Source: Sphingobium lactosutens DS20
GTDB taxonomy: Bacteria; Pseudomonadota; Alphaproteobacteria; Sphingomonadales; Sphingomonadaceae
Assembly: GCF_000445105.1 (NCBI RefSeq)
Contig: NZ_ATDP01000097.1
Coordinates: 144,172-208,171, forward strand
Length of the DNA: 64,000 bases
Reading direction: 5' to 3'
Shown in pieces: positions 18,156 through 27,525 of the stretch (positions within the stretch are counted from its first letter, which is position 1; every line of letters starts with the position of its first letter). The notes under the pieces were generated by a model. That model saw only the letters and a list, made by a program, of their open reading frames with translations, had not been told where the DNA came from and searched no databases. The position numbers and the translations under genes are program-made.

Positions 18156-18724
18156 CTAGATATGCGAGCCGGCGGGTGCATGATCGGGCAGCAGGGCGAT
18201 CCCGCCATCGGATCGTGACAGTTTTCCATATCCAGCCATTGTCGCCTCTCCCTAATTCGACCAACCATTGCTCGGAAAATTTCGGCATGACGTTTAGTCA
18301 TCCCGACTGTCGTTCAATTTCAGGCGACTTTCAAGAGTTTAGGAGCAGATGCGATCAACCCCGCCGAGACGACCTGATGATAAGGCGGAGAGGTCAAAGA
18401 AAATCACGATGGATCAGGAGGATATAGTATTCTTCAGTCTGCAATCGTTTCCGTTGCGCCTTGGGAACGAAAACGCTGATGTTCCAAAGCTAAACCCAGC
18501 CGATATTGATGACGCGCGCGTGGGGTGAAGGCATCGAGCGTGCATGCGGGATCAGGATGGGCGCCGACGCATCGACATTTCAATGATATGACGGCGAAGT
18601 GGGCTAGTCAGTTGCCGGCATGGCAAGCCTTTGGTCCCCGGTCAGTCGACGATGCCGGCCCCAAGTGACGGCTATCGACTGATCGATTGGTCGCCGCGGC
18701 CCTGAACGCGGATTTTGTCCGGCT
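18156..18724. other. Gene-free 569-bp interval between two catabolic units
   Basis: No convincing coding frame is present. It is the upstream region of the SnoaL-like gene (minus strand) and the downstream flank of the disrupted thioesterase. The only structure I see is the dyad at 18287-18301. Confidence 0.5.
18287..18301. promoter_or_regulatory. Candidate operator dyad ATGAC-N5-GTCAT (site 1)
   Basis: ATGACGTTTAGTCAT is a perfect 5-bp dyad with a 5-bp centre, 131 bp upstream of the SnoaL-like start. The same architecture recurs at 21549-21563 and 24720-24734, before other units of the cluster. The TetR protein at 21632-22372 is the natural candidate ligand (inference). Confidence 0.45.
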
Positions 18725-19185
18725 TTAGCTGCCGGATGACACGATCATCTGCATTACTCGTGCACGGATGTCGTCGGGAATAGGTGAAGACTTGCCACCA
18801 TGGTCAACGTGAACGACCGTTGCGGAGCCATTGGCCATCAGGTCGCCGGCTTGCAAAACGCGCCATCTGTAGCTTATCGAACTCCTGCCGATCCGTTCAA
18901 TCGTCAGATCGACCTCATAGCGATCGCCGGCCTTCAGCGGGCGGTGGAACTCCGCTGCAACAGCACGCCTGGGCAATCGCTCGATAAGATGCGCTGCTCC
19001 AATGGCGCGAAGAAGGGCATGTTCCGCATTCTCACCCCAGATCAGTGCGTTGCTATAATGGTAGTTCCCGGACGCATCCGTTTCGCGGAATGTGACCGTC
19101 CCTGCCAACCTGAAGGAGTGCCTGATCTGCCCCCCGCTGAGTGGCCCAGAGACTATGATAGTCTGGACCGCGAAAGGGACATTGA

Positions 19186-19464
19186 ATGCCGAGCAAGAAG
19201 CACAAGCCGGAAGAGATCATCGGCAAGCTGCGTGAAATTGAGATCGTGCTGGCGCAGGGGGCTTCGACCGCCGAAGCCTGCCGTCGGATCGGGGTCAGTG
19301 AGCAGACCTATTATCGCTGGCGCAAGGAATATGGCGGGCTGAAGACCGACCAGGCACGGCGGATGAAGGATCTGGAGAAGGAAAACCAACGGCTGCGCCG
19401 GGCGATCTCGGACCTGACGCTGGACAAGCTGATATTGCAGGAAGCTGCACGGGGAAACTTCTGA
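19186..19464 (+). CDS. IS3-family transposase OrfA (copy 1)
   Basis: 92 residues. An HTH_Tnp_1 domain ([39 protein letters not shown]) is followed by a leucine-zipper-like coiled coil ([20 protein letters not shown]). It binds the IS ends and dimerises. The last codons contain the heptamer GGGAAAC at 19452-19458 in the phase G GGA AAC, a canonical -1 slippery site, four codons short of the stop at most. Confidence 0.92.
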   Translation: MPSKKHKPEEIIGKLREIEIVLAQGASTAEACRRIGVSEQTYYRWRKEYGGLKTDQARRMKDLEKENQRLRRAISDLTLDKLILQEAARGNF

Positions 19465-20348
19465 GCCCCGCGCGGCGACGGCGCTGCATCGATCATATAC
19501 GACGGGATCTGCCAGTCCGGCTATCCGAGCGACGGATATGCCGGGTTCTAGGGCAGCATCGATCGACACAGCGTAAAGTGCCGCGTGGGGCGGATGACGA
19601 ACAGGCGCTGACGGAGGACATCATCGCCTTGGCAAAGCAATATGGTCGTTACGGCTACCGCCGGGTCACGGCGTTGCTGTGCCATGCGGGGTGGACGGTG
19701 AACCATAAACGGGTCGAGCGGATATGGCGGCGCGAAGGGCTCAAGGTGCCGCAGCGCCAGCCCAAACGCGGGCGTCTATGGCTCAACGACGGATCATGCA
19801 TCCGCCTGCGGCCTGAGTATCCTGGGCATGTGTGGGCCTATGACTTCGTCGAGGGGCGCACGCATGACGGCCGCAAGTTCCGCATCCTGACGATCATCGA
19901 CGAGGCCAGCAGGGAATGTCTGGCGCTTATCGTTGCGCGACAGCTCAAACATGAGGATGTGCTGGCGGCCTTGGCGGACCTGTTCATCTCGCGCGGCCCG
20001 CCTGCACATATACGGTCAGATAATGGCGCCGAATTTATCGCCAATGCCGTCCAGCAATGGCTGCGGCAGATCGGCGTGAAGACGCTCTACATCGCGCCGG
20101 GATCGCCATGGGAGAATGGCTATAATGAAAGCTTCAATGGGTCGCTGCGCGACGAACTGCTCAATGGTGAAATCTTCTACAGCCTCGCCGAGGCCAGGGT
20201 GCTGATCGAAGCCTGGCGGCGGCATTACAACACCGTCCGCCCGCACAGCAGTCTTGGCTATCGGCCACCGGCACCAGAAACGGCGACACCGCCATATCGG
20301 CCTCCGGTTCCGCTTCGCTCCACCTCCGTCCGGATATGGCGGCGATGA
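19458..20348 (+). CDS. IS3-family transposase OrfB, DDE integrase (copy 1, -1 frame)
   Basis: The frame is open from the slippery site: after slippage it reads [14 protein letters not shown], then [20 protein letters not shown]. The core rve integrase domain shows [20 protein letters not shown] (first D), [19 protein letters not shown] (second D) and [20 protein letters not shown] (E). A GTG at 19578 is the first start-like codon, but production as an OrfAB fusion by -1 frameshifting is the known mechanism in this family and fits the sequence here. Confidence 0.9.
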   Translation, partial: LLSPARRRRCIDHIRRDLPVRLSERRICRVLGQHRSTQRKVPRGADDEQALTEDIIALAKQYGRYGYRRVTALLCHAGWTVNHKRVERIWRREGLKVPQRQPKRGRLWLNDGSCIRLRPEYPGHVWAYDFVEGRTHDGRKFRILTIIDEASRECLALIVARQLKHEDVLAALADLFISRGPPAHIRSDNGAEFIANAVQQWLRQIGVKTLYIAPGSPWENGYNESFNGSLRDELLNGEIFYSLAEARVLIEAWRRHYNTVRPHSSLGYRPPAPETATPPYRPPVPLRSTSVRIWRR

Positions 20349-20453
20349 GCTTAATGCACTAACAAACCAATCGGTCCACTCGGTGGGGGCAGATCATGCC
20401 GATCAGCGCGCTCCTCCCCATGCTTACCCGAAGCGGACAGCGTCTCCATCTCG

Positions 20454-21446
20454 TCAGGCGCTCCGGCCGTGAATAATGCCGGCGCCTACGCCAATGGGGG
20501 TGTCTGCTTCATAATAGTCGATAGAGGCCGAAACCATGCCGAGTTGGCGAGCAGCGGCGGCCGCCACGACCCACTGCCTGATCTCGCCGGCTCCGCATCC
20601 CGCTTGAGAGATGATGCTCTCGTCCGTCCAATCATCCAGGGGGGTCAAATCGTCGGCGACCACAGCACGCATGAAAGCCTGGTCCCATGCCGGATTGATC
20701 TTGTCCGTTTTGAGGCTGCCGTCAGCAATGGGCCCTTTAATGTGCAGCATGCCTTCGTGAATATTCGAAAGCCAGCTTTCCATTGTGATCGCACCTCTCG
20801 TCCCGCCGTGCACGATAAAGTCGCGCACTTCATCATTCGGGGCGGCGTCAAATTGGGGGAAAATGGTTTTCGTTTCGTGGCTCAGGCCGCCAGAACCGAT
20901 GATGGCCACGCGTTTGCCGAGCGTATGCGCAAATGTTCCGATAGCTTCACCCAATTGGCGGCAACGACGCATTGTCGGACGCGGATGGCACAGCGCGTTG
21001 ATGTGGATGGGGAGCACAGGTATTGCGTCAAGTGAGCCGACGAAATTGTAAAGAGAATTGCTGAAACCATGGTCGACCGTCATCGCGTATGATGTCGCGA
21101 TGTCGAAATCATGATTGACGAGATACTCGGCGCACGCGAGCGCTGTGTCGCTTGCCACGTTGATTTTGCCTGGATAGCCGCCGGTGTCATTCAGTGCCTC
21201 GGCCGCCATGCCGATCAGGACGGATGGCATGAGCTTCAGGTGGAGGCCATCATAGTGATCCGAGCCAATCAGGATGACCAGTTCAGGATCAAAATCCCGA
21301 AATTCCTCGATACGCTGATCATATGCCTGCCAGAATTCCGGAATAAGGTTTTTTTCCTGAATCTTGATAAACGGCACATGAGGAACGCATGCAAAGTAGA
21401 CCTCTGCCGCCGCGTTGCCGACGATAGTCTGCGCTAGAGTCGCCAT
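20454..21446 (-). CDS. Class III extradiol ring-cleavage dioxygenase (LigB/MhpB-like)
   Basis: 330 residues. Metal-ligand and catalytic His regions of the LigB superfamily are visible: CVPHVPFIK near the N-terminus, IGSDHYDG, the AMTVDHGFSNSLYNF region and GSGGLSHETKTIFPQFD. The closest described relatives are MhpB-type 2,3-dihydroxyphenylpropionate 1,2-dioxygenases, which open catechols by meta cleavage with Fe(II). ATG 21446 is preferred because AGGAGG (21452-21457) lies 5 nt upstream. A candidate operator lies at 21549-21563. Actual substrate unknown. Confidence 0.82.
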   Translation of the reverse strand: MATLAQTIVGNAAAEVYFACVPHVPFIKIQEKNLIPEFWQAYDQRIEEFRDFDPELVILIGSDHYDGLHLKLMPSVLIGMAAEALNDTGGYPGKINVASDTALACAEYLVNHDFDIATSYAMTVDHGFSNSLYNFVGSLDAIPVLPIHINALCHPRPTMRRCRQLGEAIGTFAHTLGKRVAIIGSGGLSHETKTIFPQFDAAPNDEVRDFIVHGGTRGAITMESWLSNIHEGMLHIKGPIADGSLKTDKINPAWDQAFMRAVVADDLTPLDDWTDESIISQAGCGAGEIRQWVVAAAAARQLGMVSASIDYYEADTPIGVGAGIIHGRSA

Positions 21447-21548
21447 ATCCACCTCCTGAAAGTTGCTACCGTCACTGACTCGCGGATGAAGCGATCCGCG
21501 GCATGGGAAATCGCCCCGCCGCTTCCGCCCGATAGCCTTTAAGTCATA

Positions 21549-21563
21549 ATGACCTTATGTCGT
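21549..21563. promoter_or_regulatory. Candidate operator dyad ATGAC-N5-GTCGT (site 2)
   Basis: ATGACCTTATGTCGT lies about 100 bp before the dioxygenase start. A wider imperfect dyad GTCATAA...TTATGTC spans 21543-21561. Aligned with site 3 (24716 onward), 15 of 22 positions agree. It sits between the dioxygenase and the TetR gene. Confidence 0.45.
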
Positions 21564-21631
21564 TTTGACTGCTAGCTGTCCTGACGGTCTACGTCAACGC
21601 ACACAATGCTGTGAGGGGAGGGCGACGCGAA

Positions 21632-22372
21632 TTAGTCGCTCTTGCTGGCTGGCAGCACTGCCCAAAAATTAACTGGGCTGGCACTCGCACTATCATTGCG
21701 CGGCCTCAGTTCCGGTAGCGGCTGACCGACGATGGCGGCGGCATCTTCACTGGAAACGCCGAGCGCCAGCAAAATGCTTTGCGCCAGCCTTTCCGGACAA
21801 TCGGGTGTCGCACGCCCATGGAGGACGTCGAGCGTGTTTCCAAGTGCGGCCCCAAGCAGAAGTGCCTTGCCAAGCTCCGCGTCGCGTATCGAGAATTCGC
21901 CTGCGGCTATCCCCTCAACGATGGTTTGCTTCGCCTGCATCGACACGACAGGCCCCAGGACCTCGCTACCGAGGCTCGTATGGACGATGGCCCAGCCCCA
22001 GCTGGGATTATCCATCGCTGCCTTGATATGATAGCGGATTGCGAGTGCCGTCCGCGTGGCCGCCGAAAGCGGTTGATCGATCACCTCGTGGACCGCGTCA
22101 TTGAAGTCCGCGCTCAATTCGTCAGCAAGGATGGAATACAGGTCCGCGATGCTGTTAAAATAATTATAGAATGTTCCACGTGCTACCGAGGCAGCATTAC
22201 AGAAATCTTCGACCCGATAATATTTTCCGTCTTCTCTTCCGATGAGATTGAACGCGGCTACCAATATGCTTGCACGAGTTCTCCTGCGTTTTTCCGCAGC
22301 GATTTCAGCGCGACGCTCGAGATTTACTTTATGGCCGCGACGCGCCGATGTTGCCGTCGATTGTTTTGCCAA
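21632..22372 (-). CDS. TetR/AcrR-family transcriptional regulator
   Basis: 246 residues from TTG 22372. The N-terminal TetR HTH reads RRRTRASILVAAFNLIGRED, then VEDFCNAASVARGTFYNYFN; the rest is a helical ligand-binding domain (AIRYHIKAAMDNPSWGWAIV onward). There are basic residues before the HTH. It lies within the catabolic cluster between the dioxygenase and a Rieske oxygenase, so it probably controls the cluster through the repeated dyads at 18287, 21549 and 24720. The effector is probably a pathway compound. Confidence 0.88.
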   Translation of the reverse strand: MAKQSTATSARRGHKVNLERRAEIAAEKRRRTRASILVAAFNLIGREDGKYYRVEDFCNAASVARGTFYNYFNSIADLYSILADELSADFNDAVHEVIDQPLSAATRTALAIRYHIKAAMDNPSWGWAIVHTSLGSEVLGPVVSMQAKQTIVEGIAAGEFSIRDAELGKALLLGAALGNTLDVLHGRATPDCPERLAQSILLALGVSSEDAAAIVGQPLPELRPRNDSASASPVNFWAVLPASKSD

Positions 22373-22441
22373 GTGTCATCATCCCGTCAATCTCATCGTC
22401 GGCGCATGCTTAACCCAAGCGAACGTGGTTTAAAATAGCCA

Positions 22442-23527
22442 TCAGCTGTCGGCGGGACTGGGCTTTGCCGGCAGCGCAGCTTCGGGATCGCCGCCTCGCT
22501 CCTCGTCCATTAATCGCTGAAGCATTCGTCGCGCAGTGACTGCATTATGATCGGATTTCAGCAAAAGCTCGTCGGGATTTTCACCCACGAGCCTGAGCAT
22601 TTTTTCGATCTCCTCAGTCGCCATCTTGTCTTCGGCGATCACCGGTTCAAGAAAATTCTTCATAGTTTCAAGGTGGCTTTGATCTATGGAATTCGCAGCG
22701 AAAAAATAATTACAGCTGTTTGCTGTCTCCGGCGTTACCGCATGGAATATGCGGACGTCCTCGATGACTTGGCCGGCAAACCGGGGATCGTCGGCTGGAT
22801 AACGGGTCTGTTCGATGCCTGCATGGAAACCTGGCAAATGGAATGTCATTCCCGAAATACGGTCGATCTTTTTCATCATGCGGCCAAGGGCCGGATAGAC
22901 CGGCGGCACGTCGACATTGGACATCACACGATGGCAGCTGATCTGGCGTTCCGACCGCTCGATCGTCTCAGGTGTCGACGCATTCTCAGGCGTGCCGATG
23001 CTCGAGCGGTGAAGGACCGCGAGATGGCTAAGGTCGAGCAGATTATCGTTGAGAAGCTGATAGCGACCGTCGACATGCTCGACAAAGAAGGGCTGTGCCA
23101 GGTTGCCGTTGACGTTGAAGCCAATGTCATCAAGGTCGGGCAGAAGCGCGGGATCGGCCTTGTCCGCGTCACCCATCCAGATAAATGCCCAGATGCCATG
23201 CTCGACCAGCGGATAGGATGGGACGCGATAGACCGCAGGTACGCCGCGTTGCGTCGGGATGCGAGTGCATCGACCGTCCGGGCCAAAGGCAATGCCGTGG
23301 TAGCCACAGACCACCTCGTCGCCGACGCGCTCGCCTTGACCCAGCGGGAAATGCCGGTGTGGGCAGCGTCCACCGATCGCTACCGCCGTCCCATCATCCT
23401 TGCGATACATGACCACGGGTTTGTTGAGGATCGTGCGCGCCAACAACTGCTCGCCGATCTCGTCGGTAAATGCCGCGACATACCATCCGTTATGAACAGC
23501 GAAAGAGCCCGTCTTGAAGGGATACAT
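22442..23527 (-). CDS. VanA-type Rieske aromatic oxygenase, alpha subunit (second)
   Basis: 361 residues. Rieske ligands are in CPHRHFPLGQGER and CGYHGIAF; the mononuclear iron site is in DNLLDLSHLAVLH. The length and C-terminal extension (about 20 residues ending PSPADS) are slightly beyond the other two copies. No reductase gene accompanies it. It precedes the TetR gene on the same strand with a 69-bp gap and follows a third, frameshifted Rieske gene. Probably an O-demethylase or ring hydroxylase of the same pathway; substrate unknown. Confidence 0.87.
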   Translation of the reverse strand: MYPFKTGSFAVHNGWYVAAFTDEIGEQLLARTILNKPVVMYRKDDGTAVAIGGRCPHRHFPLGQGERVGDEVVCGYHGIAFGPDGRCTRIPTQRGVPAVYRVPSYPLVEHGIWAFIWMGDADKADPALLPDLDDIGFNVNGNLAQPFFVEHVDGRYQLLNDNLLDLSHLAVLHRSSIGTPENASTPETIERSERQISCHRVMSNVDVPPVYPALGRMMKKIDRISGMTFHLPGFHAGIEQTRYPADDPRFAGQVIEDVRIFHAVTPETANSCNYFFAANSIDQSHLETMKNFLEPVIAEDKMATEEIEKMLRLVGENPDELLLKSDHNAVTARRMLQRLMDEERGGDPEAALPAKPSPADS

Positions 23528-23603
23528 TCCACACCTGCCTTCTCGTCACATCTTTCTCGGTCCATGCCCAGGCGATGCGCGTTCCTTGGGGACCGACAAT
23601 CTT

Positions 23604-24646
23604 TTAAAGCGACGGTTCGTGAACTGCGCTTTGTTCAGCCTTCAGCGCCTTGTTGACGATGCCGTGGAACAAGGTGATGCCGCGATCGGCACTGGTGGGC
23701 ATCGGGCGGACGCCGGGGAACTCGGACATGGTGCGCGCTTGCGCTTCGATAATCGCCTGATCCTCTGCAAAGGCGAAATGCGCAACTTCGAGGAATTTGT
23801 CGCCGAGCTCGGGCGCGCTGCCTTCGACATGAGGGCCAAAGGTGAAGAAATAGCGCGCCGTGCGATCAGTGACGGGGGTGATCGCATGAACCGAATAGCT
23901 ATTTTGCAACCATGCCTCGTCGACCGGTGGCTCGGTCAGGCCATATTTTTCGGCCGTGCCGAGCGGAAAATTAAAGGTCTTGAGAATGAGGATTCCGGGG
24001 ACAAGGAAGTCATAAGTAAACCATTGGTCAACCCGTCCCTCGCTGAAGAGAGGCGGTTGATCGAGCACCCATCTGTCCGCCCGTATGCCTGTCTCCAGTG
24101 ACGTGATAATTGGCCGCGTCTTGCCCCATGCGTCGGTCGCGCCAAAGCTGGTCGCATGCACATAGCCGAGGTGGGAGAAGTCCAACAGATTGTCCCAGAT
24201 CAGTTCAGCTGGCGCCTTGTATTCGATTTCTCCTTTGCCAAGATAATAGATACCGTCATCCGGGCCTATCATTGGCGGTATCAGTTTTTCGTCTGCAAGT
24301 CCTTCGTCGCCGGTCCAGATCCATATCCAGCCATATCGCTCGACAGTGGGGTAACTACGAACTTTGGCGCTTGGCGGTATTATTTCCTGGCCAGGTATCT
24401 CACGGCATTCACCAGACGGACCGAAGAGGAGGCCGTGATACATGCACCGCAAACCATCCCCCTCGCAGCGCCCTTTTGAAAGGGGGCGAGCCGGTGCGAG
24501 CAGCGGTCCTCAAGCGCGACCACTTCGCCAGCGCCGGTGCGGTAAAGTGCGATCGGCTGGTCGAGGATACGCACCGCAACGATTTCGCCTGGCGCGATTT
24601 TGTGGGACCAAGAGCCGACATACCAAGCGTTTTGTACGTACGTCAT
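23604..24646 (-). pseudogene. Third VanA-type Rieske oxygenase, broken by one frameshift
   Basis: The start is ATG 24646 (MTYVQNAWYVGSWSHKIAPG) after GGAGAGGAAT. The frame holds as far as DRCSHRLAP; the homologous continuation LSKGRCEGDGLRCMYHGLLF lies in the next frame and runs to the stop at 23604. The two frames join in the G5 run at 24482-24486 (plus strand). Restoring a sixth base would give APLSKGRCEGDG, matching the family. The mononuclear iron motif WDNLLDFSHLGYVH is intact. This is either a recent pseudogene or a homopolymer sequencing error. Confidence 0.85.
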
Positions 24647-25099
24647 CCATTCCTCTCCGCAGCCTCTTGCCCGCATGTGCAGGCAGTATGCCCTGTTTGG
24701 GAGGATATTAGACGTCATTATGACCATTGGTCAATACGAAAACTCGCTCCTGCGACGGGTGCTGCGCCGGTGGTTCTATGTGCGAAAACCGGCATCATTC
24801 TCCGCTGTTGCGCGTGTAGGAGCATATCCATTCACGCGCATATCGCAGGCGGAGGTCGGCAATGCCGTTGGTCACGAAGCGGTAGTCACTGGTAATCGTC
24901 AGTGACATCCCATCCCGATCTGTCTCGCCGCTTGACCAAGCCGATTTGGGTGCCCCGCTCCAACGAGGAGGTGCAGATTTGCTGCCACGATCATCAATTC
25001 TATCAATGAATGATTATAAAAAATAACAATTTTTATAAAGATTGCCTGCTTGTATGTGCCCTGAGACGGCGATGACACTGCCGGTTCGAGGGAGGATGA
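24647..25099. other. Divergent 453-bp control region, Rieske / TonB
   Basis: No gene is supported here. The region separates the frameshifted Rieske gene (minus) from the truncated TonB receptor (plus) and must hold both promoters. An AT-rich stretch lies at about 24990-25045, and the dyad at 24720-24734 is near the Rieske start. Confidence 0.5.
24720..24734. promoter_or_regulatory. Candidate operator dyad ATGAC-N5-GTCAA (site 3)
   Basis: ATGACCATTGGTCAA contains the perfect palindrome TGACCA-T-TGGTCA (24721-24733), 74 bp upstream of the Rieske start. It shares half-site sequence and spacing with the sites at 18287 and 21549. Confidence 0.5.
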
Positions 25100-26251
25100 A
25101 TGCAAAGGGTTTCATTGTTGCTTGCGTCAGCGGCTTTCATTGGCTTGGCTTCGCCGGCATTCGCGCAGGCCGGCCAGATCATCCCTGCCGATTCCTCTCC
25201 AGATGCACAAATTCCCGGTGAGCCGCAGGAGGCCGATCAGGGGGTCGGCGCCAACGCGCAGGCGCAGGCCGTCGCTGAGGATACTGGTCAGCTCGCTGTT
25301 ATCGTGGTGACCGCGCAAAAGCGCGCGCAGCGTCTTCAGGATGTCCCGGTTGCCGTCACTGCCCTTACGGCGGATACTCTCCAGGCCCGTGGCATCAACG
25401 ATGTTGCTGCCGTCACCCGGGCCGTGCCGAGCTTGACTGTCACCCAGACGGACATCCCAACATCCAATAGCATCAATATTCGAGGCATTGGCACGAGTGC
25501 GTTCAGCGTCGGTGTCGAACCGGCAGTGGCTGTGATTTTGGACGATGTTGCACTGCTCCAGCAGGCGCAGGCATTTTCCGGCCTGTCAGATGTCGCCCGC
25601 CTAGAGGTGCTTCGTGGTCCCCAAGGAACCCTATTTGGTAAAGGGGCGTCCGCAGGTGTCATCAACATCGCTTCGCAGTCTGCTGGATCGAAGCTGGAAG
25701 CGGTTTTGGGAACGCAAATCACGTCAGATCATGAATTCCGGCTTGATGGGTCGGTCGCAGGACCCGTGAACGATTGGCTGGGGGTTCGGGCTAATTTCTT
25801 CGTGACCGATCGCAAGGGCTATATTCGCAATCTGGCGGGCGGGAGCAAGCTCGGCGGCGAAGAAAGTTCGGGTGCGCGCGTACGTTTCGACCTCGATCCG
25901 ACGCCGGGACTGAACATCGCACTGATTGCGAGCACGTCCAGAAATACGACGGAGCCTACAAAGACCTTCCGCTACATCGAATCTCCGGACGTACGAATTT
26001 TCGCTGTTCCCCCGTTCTTCAGTGGCAACTTGCTGGCGCCCGGCCTGGTTGGCGTGACTCCAGGGGCGGGCAATTATGACACAAGTGTCAACGTCCGGCC
26101 CAGGAGCGATAGTCGGCAATCGCTCTATATCGGGCGGGCGACTCTTGATCTCGGCTTTGCCAACCTGGTGTCCGTGACCGGTTATCAGGAATGGAAACTC
26201 ACGACCGGCGAAGATACCGATTTGACGAGCCTGGCGTCTGTCGCGGGCAAT
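25100..26251 (+). pseudogene. TonB-dependent receptor, C-terminal half lost at an IS
   Basis: Signal peptide MQRVSLLLASAAFIGLASPA-FAQ, TonB-proximal region IVVTAQKRAQRLQDVPVAVT, plug motif EVLRGPQGTLFGKGASAG and the first barrel strands are present. The frame then runs into the IS left end, whose first bases supply the stop (TGA 26252-26254). Only 384 of roughly 750 residues remain, and no continuation appears after the IS at 27526, so the 3' half was deleted rather than merely displaced. Without a full barrel it cannot work. Confidence 0.85.
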
Positions 26252-26314
26252 TGATCTGCCCCCCGCTGAGTGGCCCAGAGACTATGATAGTCTGGACCGC
26301 GAAAGGGACATTGA

Positions 26315-26593
26315 ATGCCGAGCAAGAAGCACAAGCCGGAAGAGATCATCGGCAAGCTGCGTGAAATTGAGATCGTGCTGGCGCAGGGGGCTTCGACCGC
26401 CGAAGCCTGCCGTCGGATCGGGGTCAGTGAGCAGACCTATTATCGCTGGCGCAAGGAATATGGCGGGCTGAAGACCGACCAGGCACGGCGGATGAAGGAT
26501 CTGGAGAAGGAAAACCAACGGCTGCGCCGGGCGATCTCGGACCTGACGCTGGACAAGCTGATATTGCAGGAAGCTGCACGGGGAAACTTCTGA
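26315..26593 (+). CDS. IS3-family transposase OrfA (copy 2)
   Basis: Identical to the 92-residue OrfA of copy 1: an HTH plus a leucine-zipper region. The slippery heptamer GGGAAAC lies at 26581-26587. Confidence 0.92.
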   Translation: MPSKKHKPEEIIGKLREIEIVLAQGASTAEACRRIGVSEQTYYRWRKEYGGLKTDQARRMKDLEKENQRLRRAISDLTLDKLILQEAARGNF

Positions 26594-27477
26594 GCCCCGC
26601 GCGGCGACGGCGCTGCATCGATCATATACGACGGGATCTGCCAGTCCGGCTATCCGAGCGACGGATATGCCGGGTTCTAGGGCAGCATCGATCGACACAG
26701 CGTAAAGTGCCGCGTGGGGCGGATGACGAACAGGCGCTGACGGAGGACATCATCGCCTTGGCAAAGCAATATGGTCGTTACGGCTACCGCCGGGTCACGG
26801 CGTTGCTGTGCCATGCGGGGTGGACGGTGAACCATAAACGGGTCGAGCGGATATGGCGGCGCGAAGGGCTCAAGGTGCCGCAGCGCCAGCCCAAACGCGG
26901 GCGTCTATGGCTCAACGACGGATCATGCATCCGCCTGCGGCCTGAGTATCCTGGGCATGTGTGGGCCTATGACTTCGTCGAGGGGCGCACGCATGACGGC
27001 CGCAAGTTCCGCATCCTGACGATCATCGACGAGGCCAGCAGGGAATGTCTGGCGCTTATCGTTGCGCGACAGCTCAAACATGAGGATGTGCTGGCGGCCT
27101 TGGCGGACCTGTTCATCTCGCGCGGCCCGCCTGCACATATACGGTCAGATAATGGCGCCGAATTTATCGCCAATGCCGTCCAGCAATGGCTGCGGCAGAT
27201 CGGCGTGAAGACGCTCTACATCGCGCCGGGATCGCCATGGGAGAATGGCTATAATGAAAGCTTCAATGGGTCGCTGCGCGACGAACTGCTCAATGGTGAA
27301 ATCTTCTACAGCCTCGCCGAGGCCAGGGTGCTGATCGAAGCCTGGCGGCGGCATTACAACACCGTCCGCCCGCACAGCAGTCTTGGCTATCGGCCACCGG
27401 CACCAGAAACGGCGACACCGCCATATCGGCCTCCGGTTCCGCTTCGCTCCACCTCCGTCCGGATATGGCGGCGATGA
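26587..27477 (+). CDS. IS3-family transposase OrfB (copy 2, -1 frame)
   Basis: Identical to OrfB of copy 1, with an intact DDE set ([31 protein letters not shown]). Both copies therefore appear transposition-competent. Confidence 0.9.
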   Translation, partial: LLSPARRRRCIDHIRRDLPVRLSERRICRVLGQHRSTQRKVPRGADDEQALTEDIIALAKQYGRYGYRRVTALLCHAGWTVNHKRVERIWRREGLKVPQRQPKRGRLWLNDGSCIRLRPEYPGHVWAYDFVEGRTHDGRKFRILTIIDEASRECLALIVARQLKHEDVLAALADLFISRGPPAHIRSDNGAEFIANAVQQWLRQIGVKTLYIAPGSPWENGYNESFNGSLRDELLNGEIFYSLAEARVLIEAWRRHYNTVRPHSSLGYRPPAPETATPPYRPPVPLRSTSVRIWRR

Positions 27478-27525
27478 GCTTAATGCACTAACAAACCAAT
27501 CGGTCCACTCGGTGGGGGCAGATCA

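Larger units (their letters stand above)
19123..20396 (+). mobile_element. IS3-family (IS407-like) insertion sequence, copy 1
   Basis: A 1274-bp element with imperfect terminal inverted repeats starting TGATCTGCCCCC at both ends. It is flanked by a 4-bp direct repeat TGCC (19119-19122 and 20397-20400), the duplication size expected of IS407-group elements. It encodes OrfA and OrfB in a -1 frame relation. It is identical, by eye, over its whole length to 26252-27525, including both termini, which implies recent transposition or conversion. Confidence 0.93.
18725..20449 (-). pseudogene. Hotdog thioesterase gene split by an IS3-family element
   Basis: The main fragment (18725-19122) reads RHSFRLAGTVTFRETDASGN and then YHYSNALIWGENAEHALLRA, a YbgC/4HBT-type acyl-CoA thioesterase with the catalytic Asp region. 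Removing the IS (19123-20396) and one copy of the 4-bp duplication TGCC restores one open frame from ATG 20449 (METLSASGKHGEERAD, then RHSF). That start lies 4 bp beyond the stop of the dioxygenase gene, so the thioesterase was the next gene of that operon. The intact protein would be about 150 residues; a shortened version from TTG 19108 is unlikely to be expressed well. Confidence 0.8.
26252..27525 (+). mobile_element. IS3-family (IS407-like) insertion sequence, copy 2
   Basis: A 1274-bp copy identical by eye to 19123-20396 and in the same orientation. The flanking tetramers differ (CAAT at 26248-26251, GCAG at 27526-27529), so no target duplication exists. A deletion or recombination on its right side explains both that and the loss of the receptor's 3' half. 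The two copies bracket 5.85 kb of catabolic genes like a composite transposon. Confidence 0.92.
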
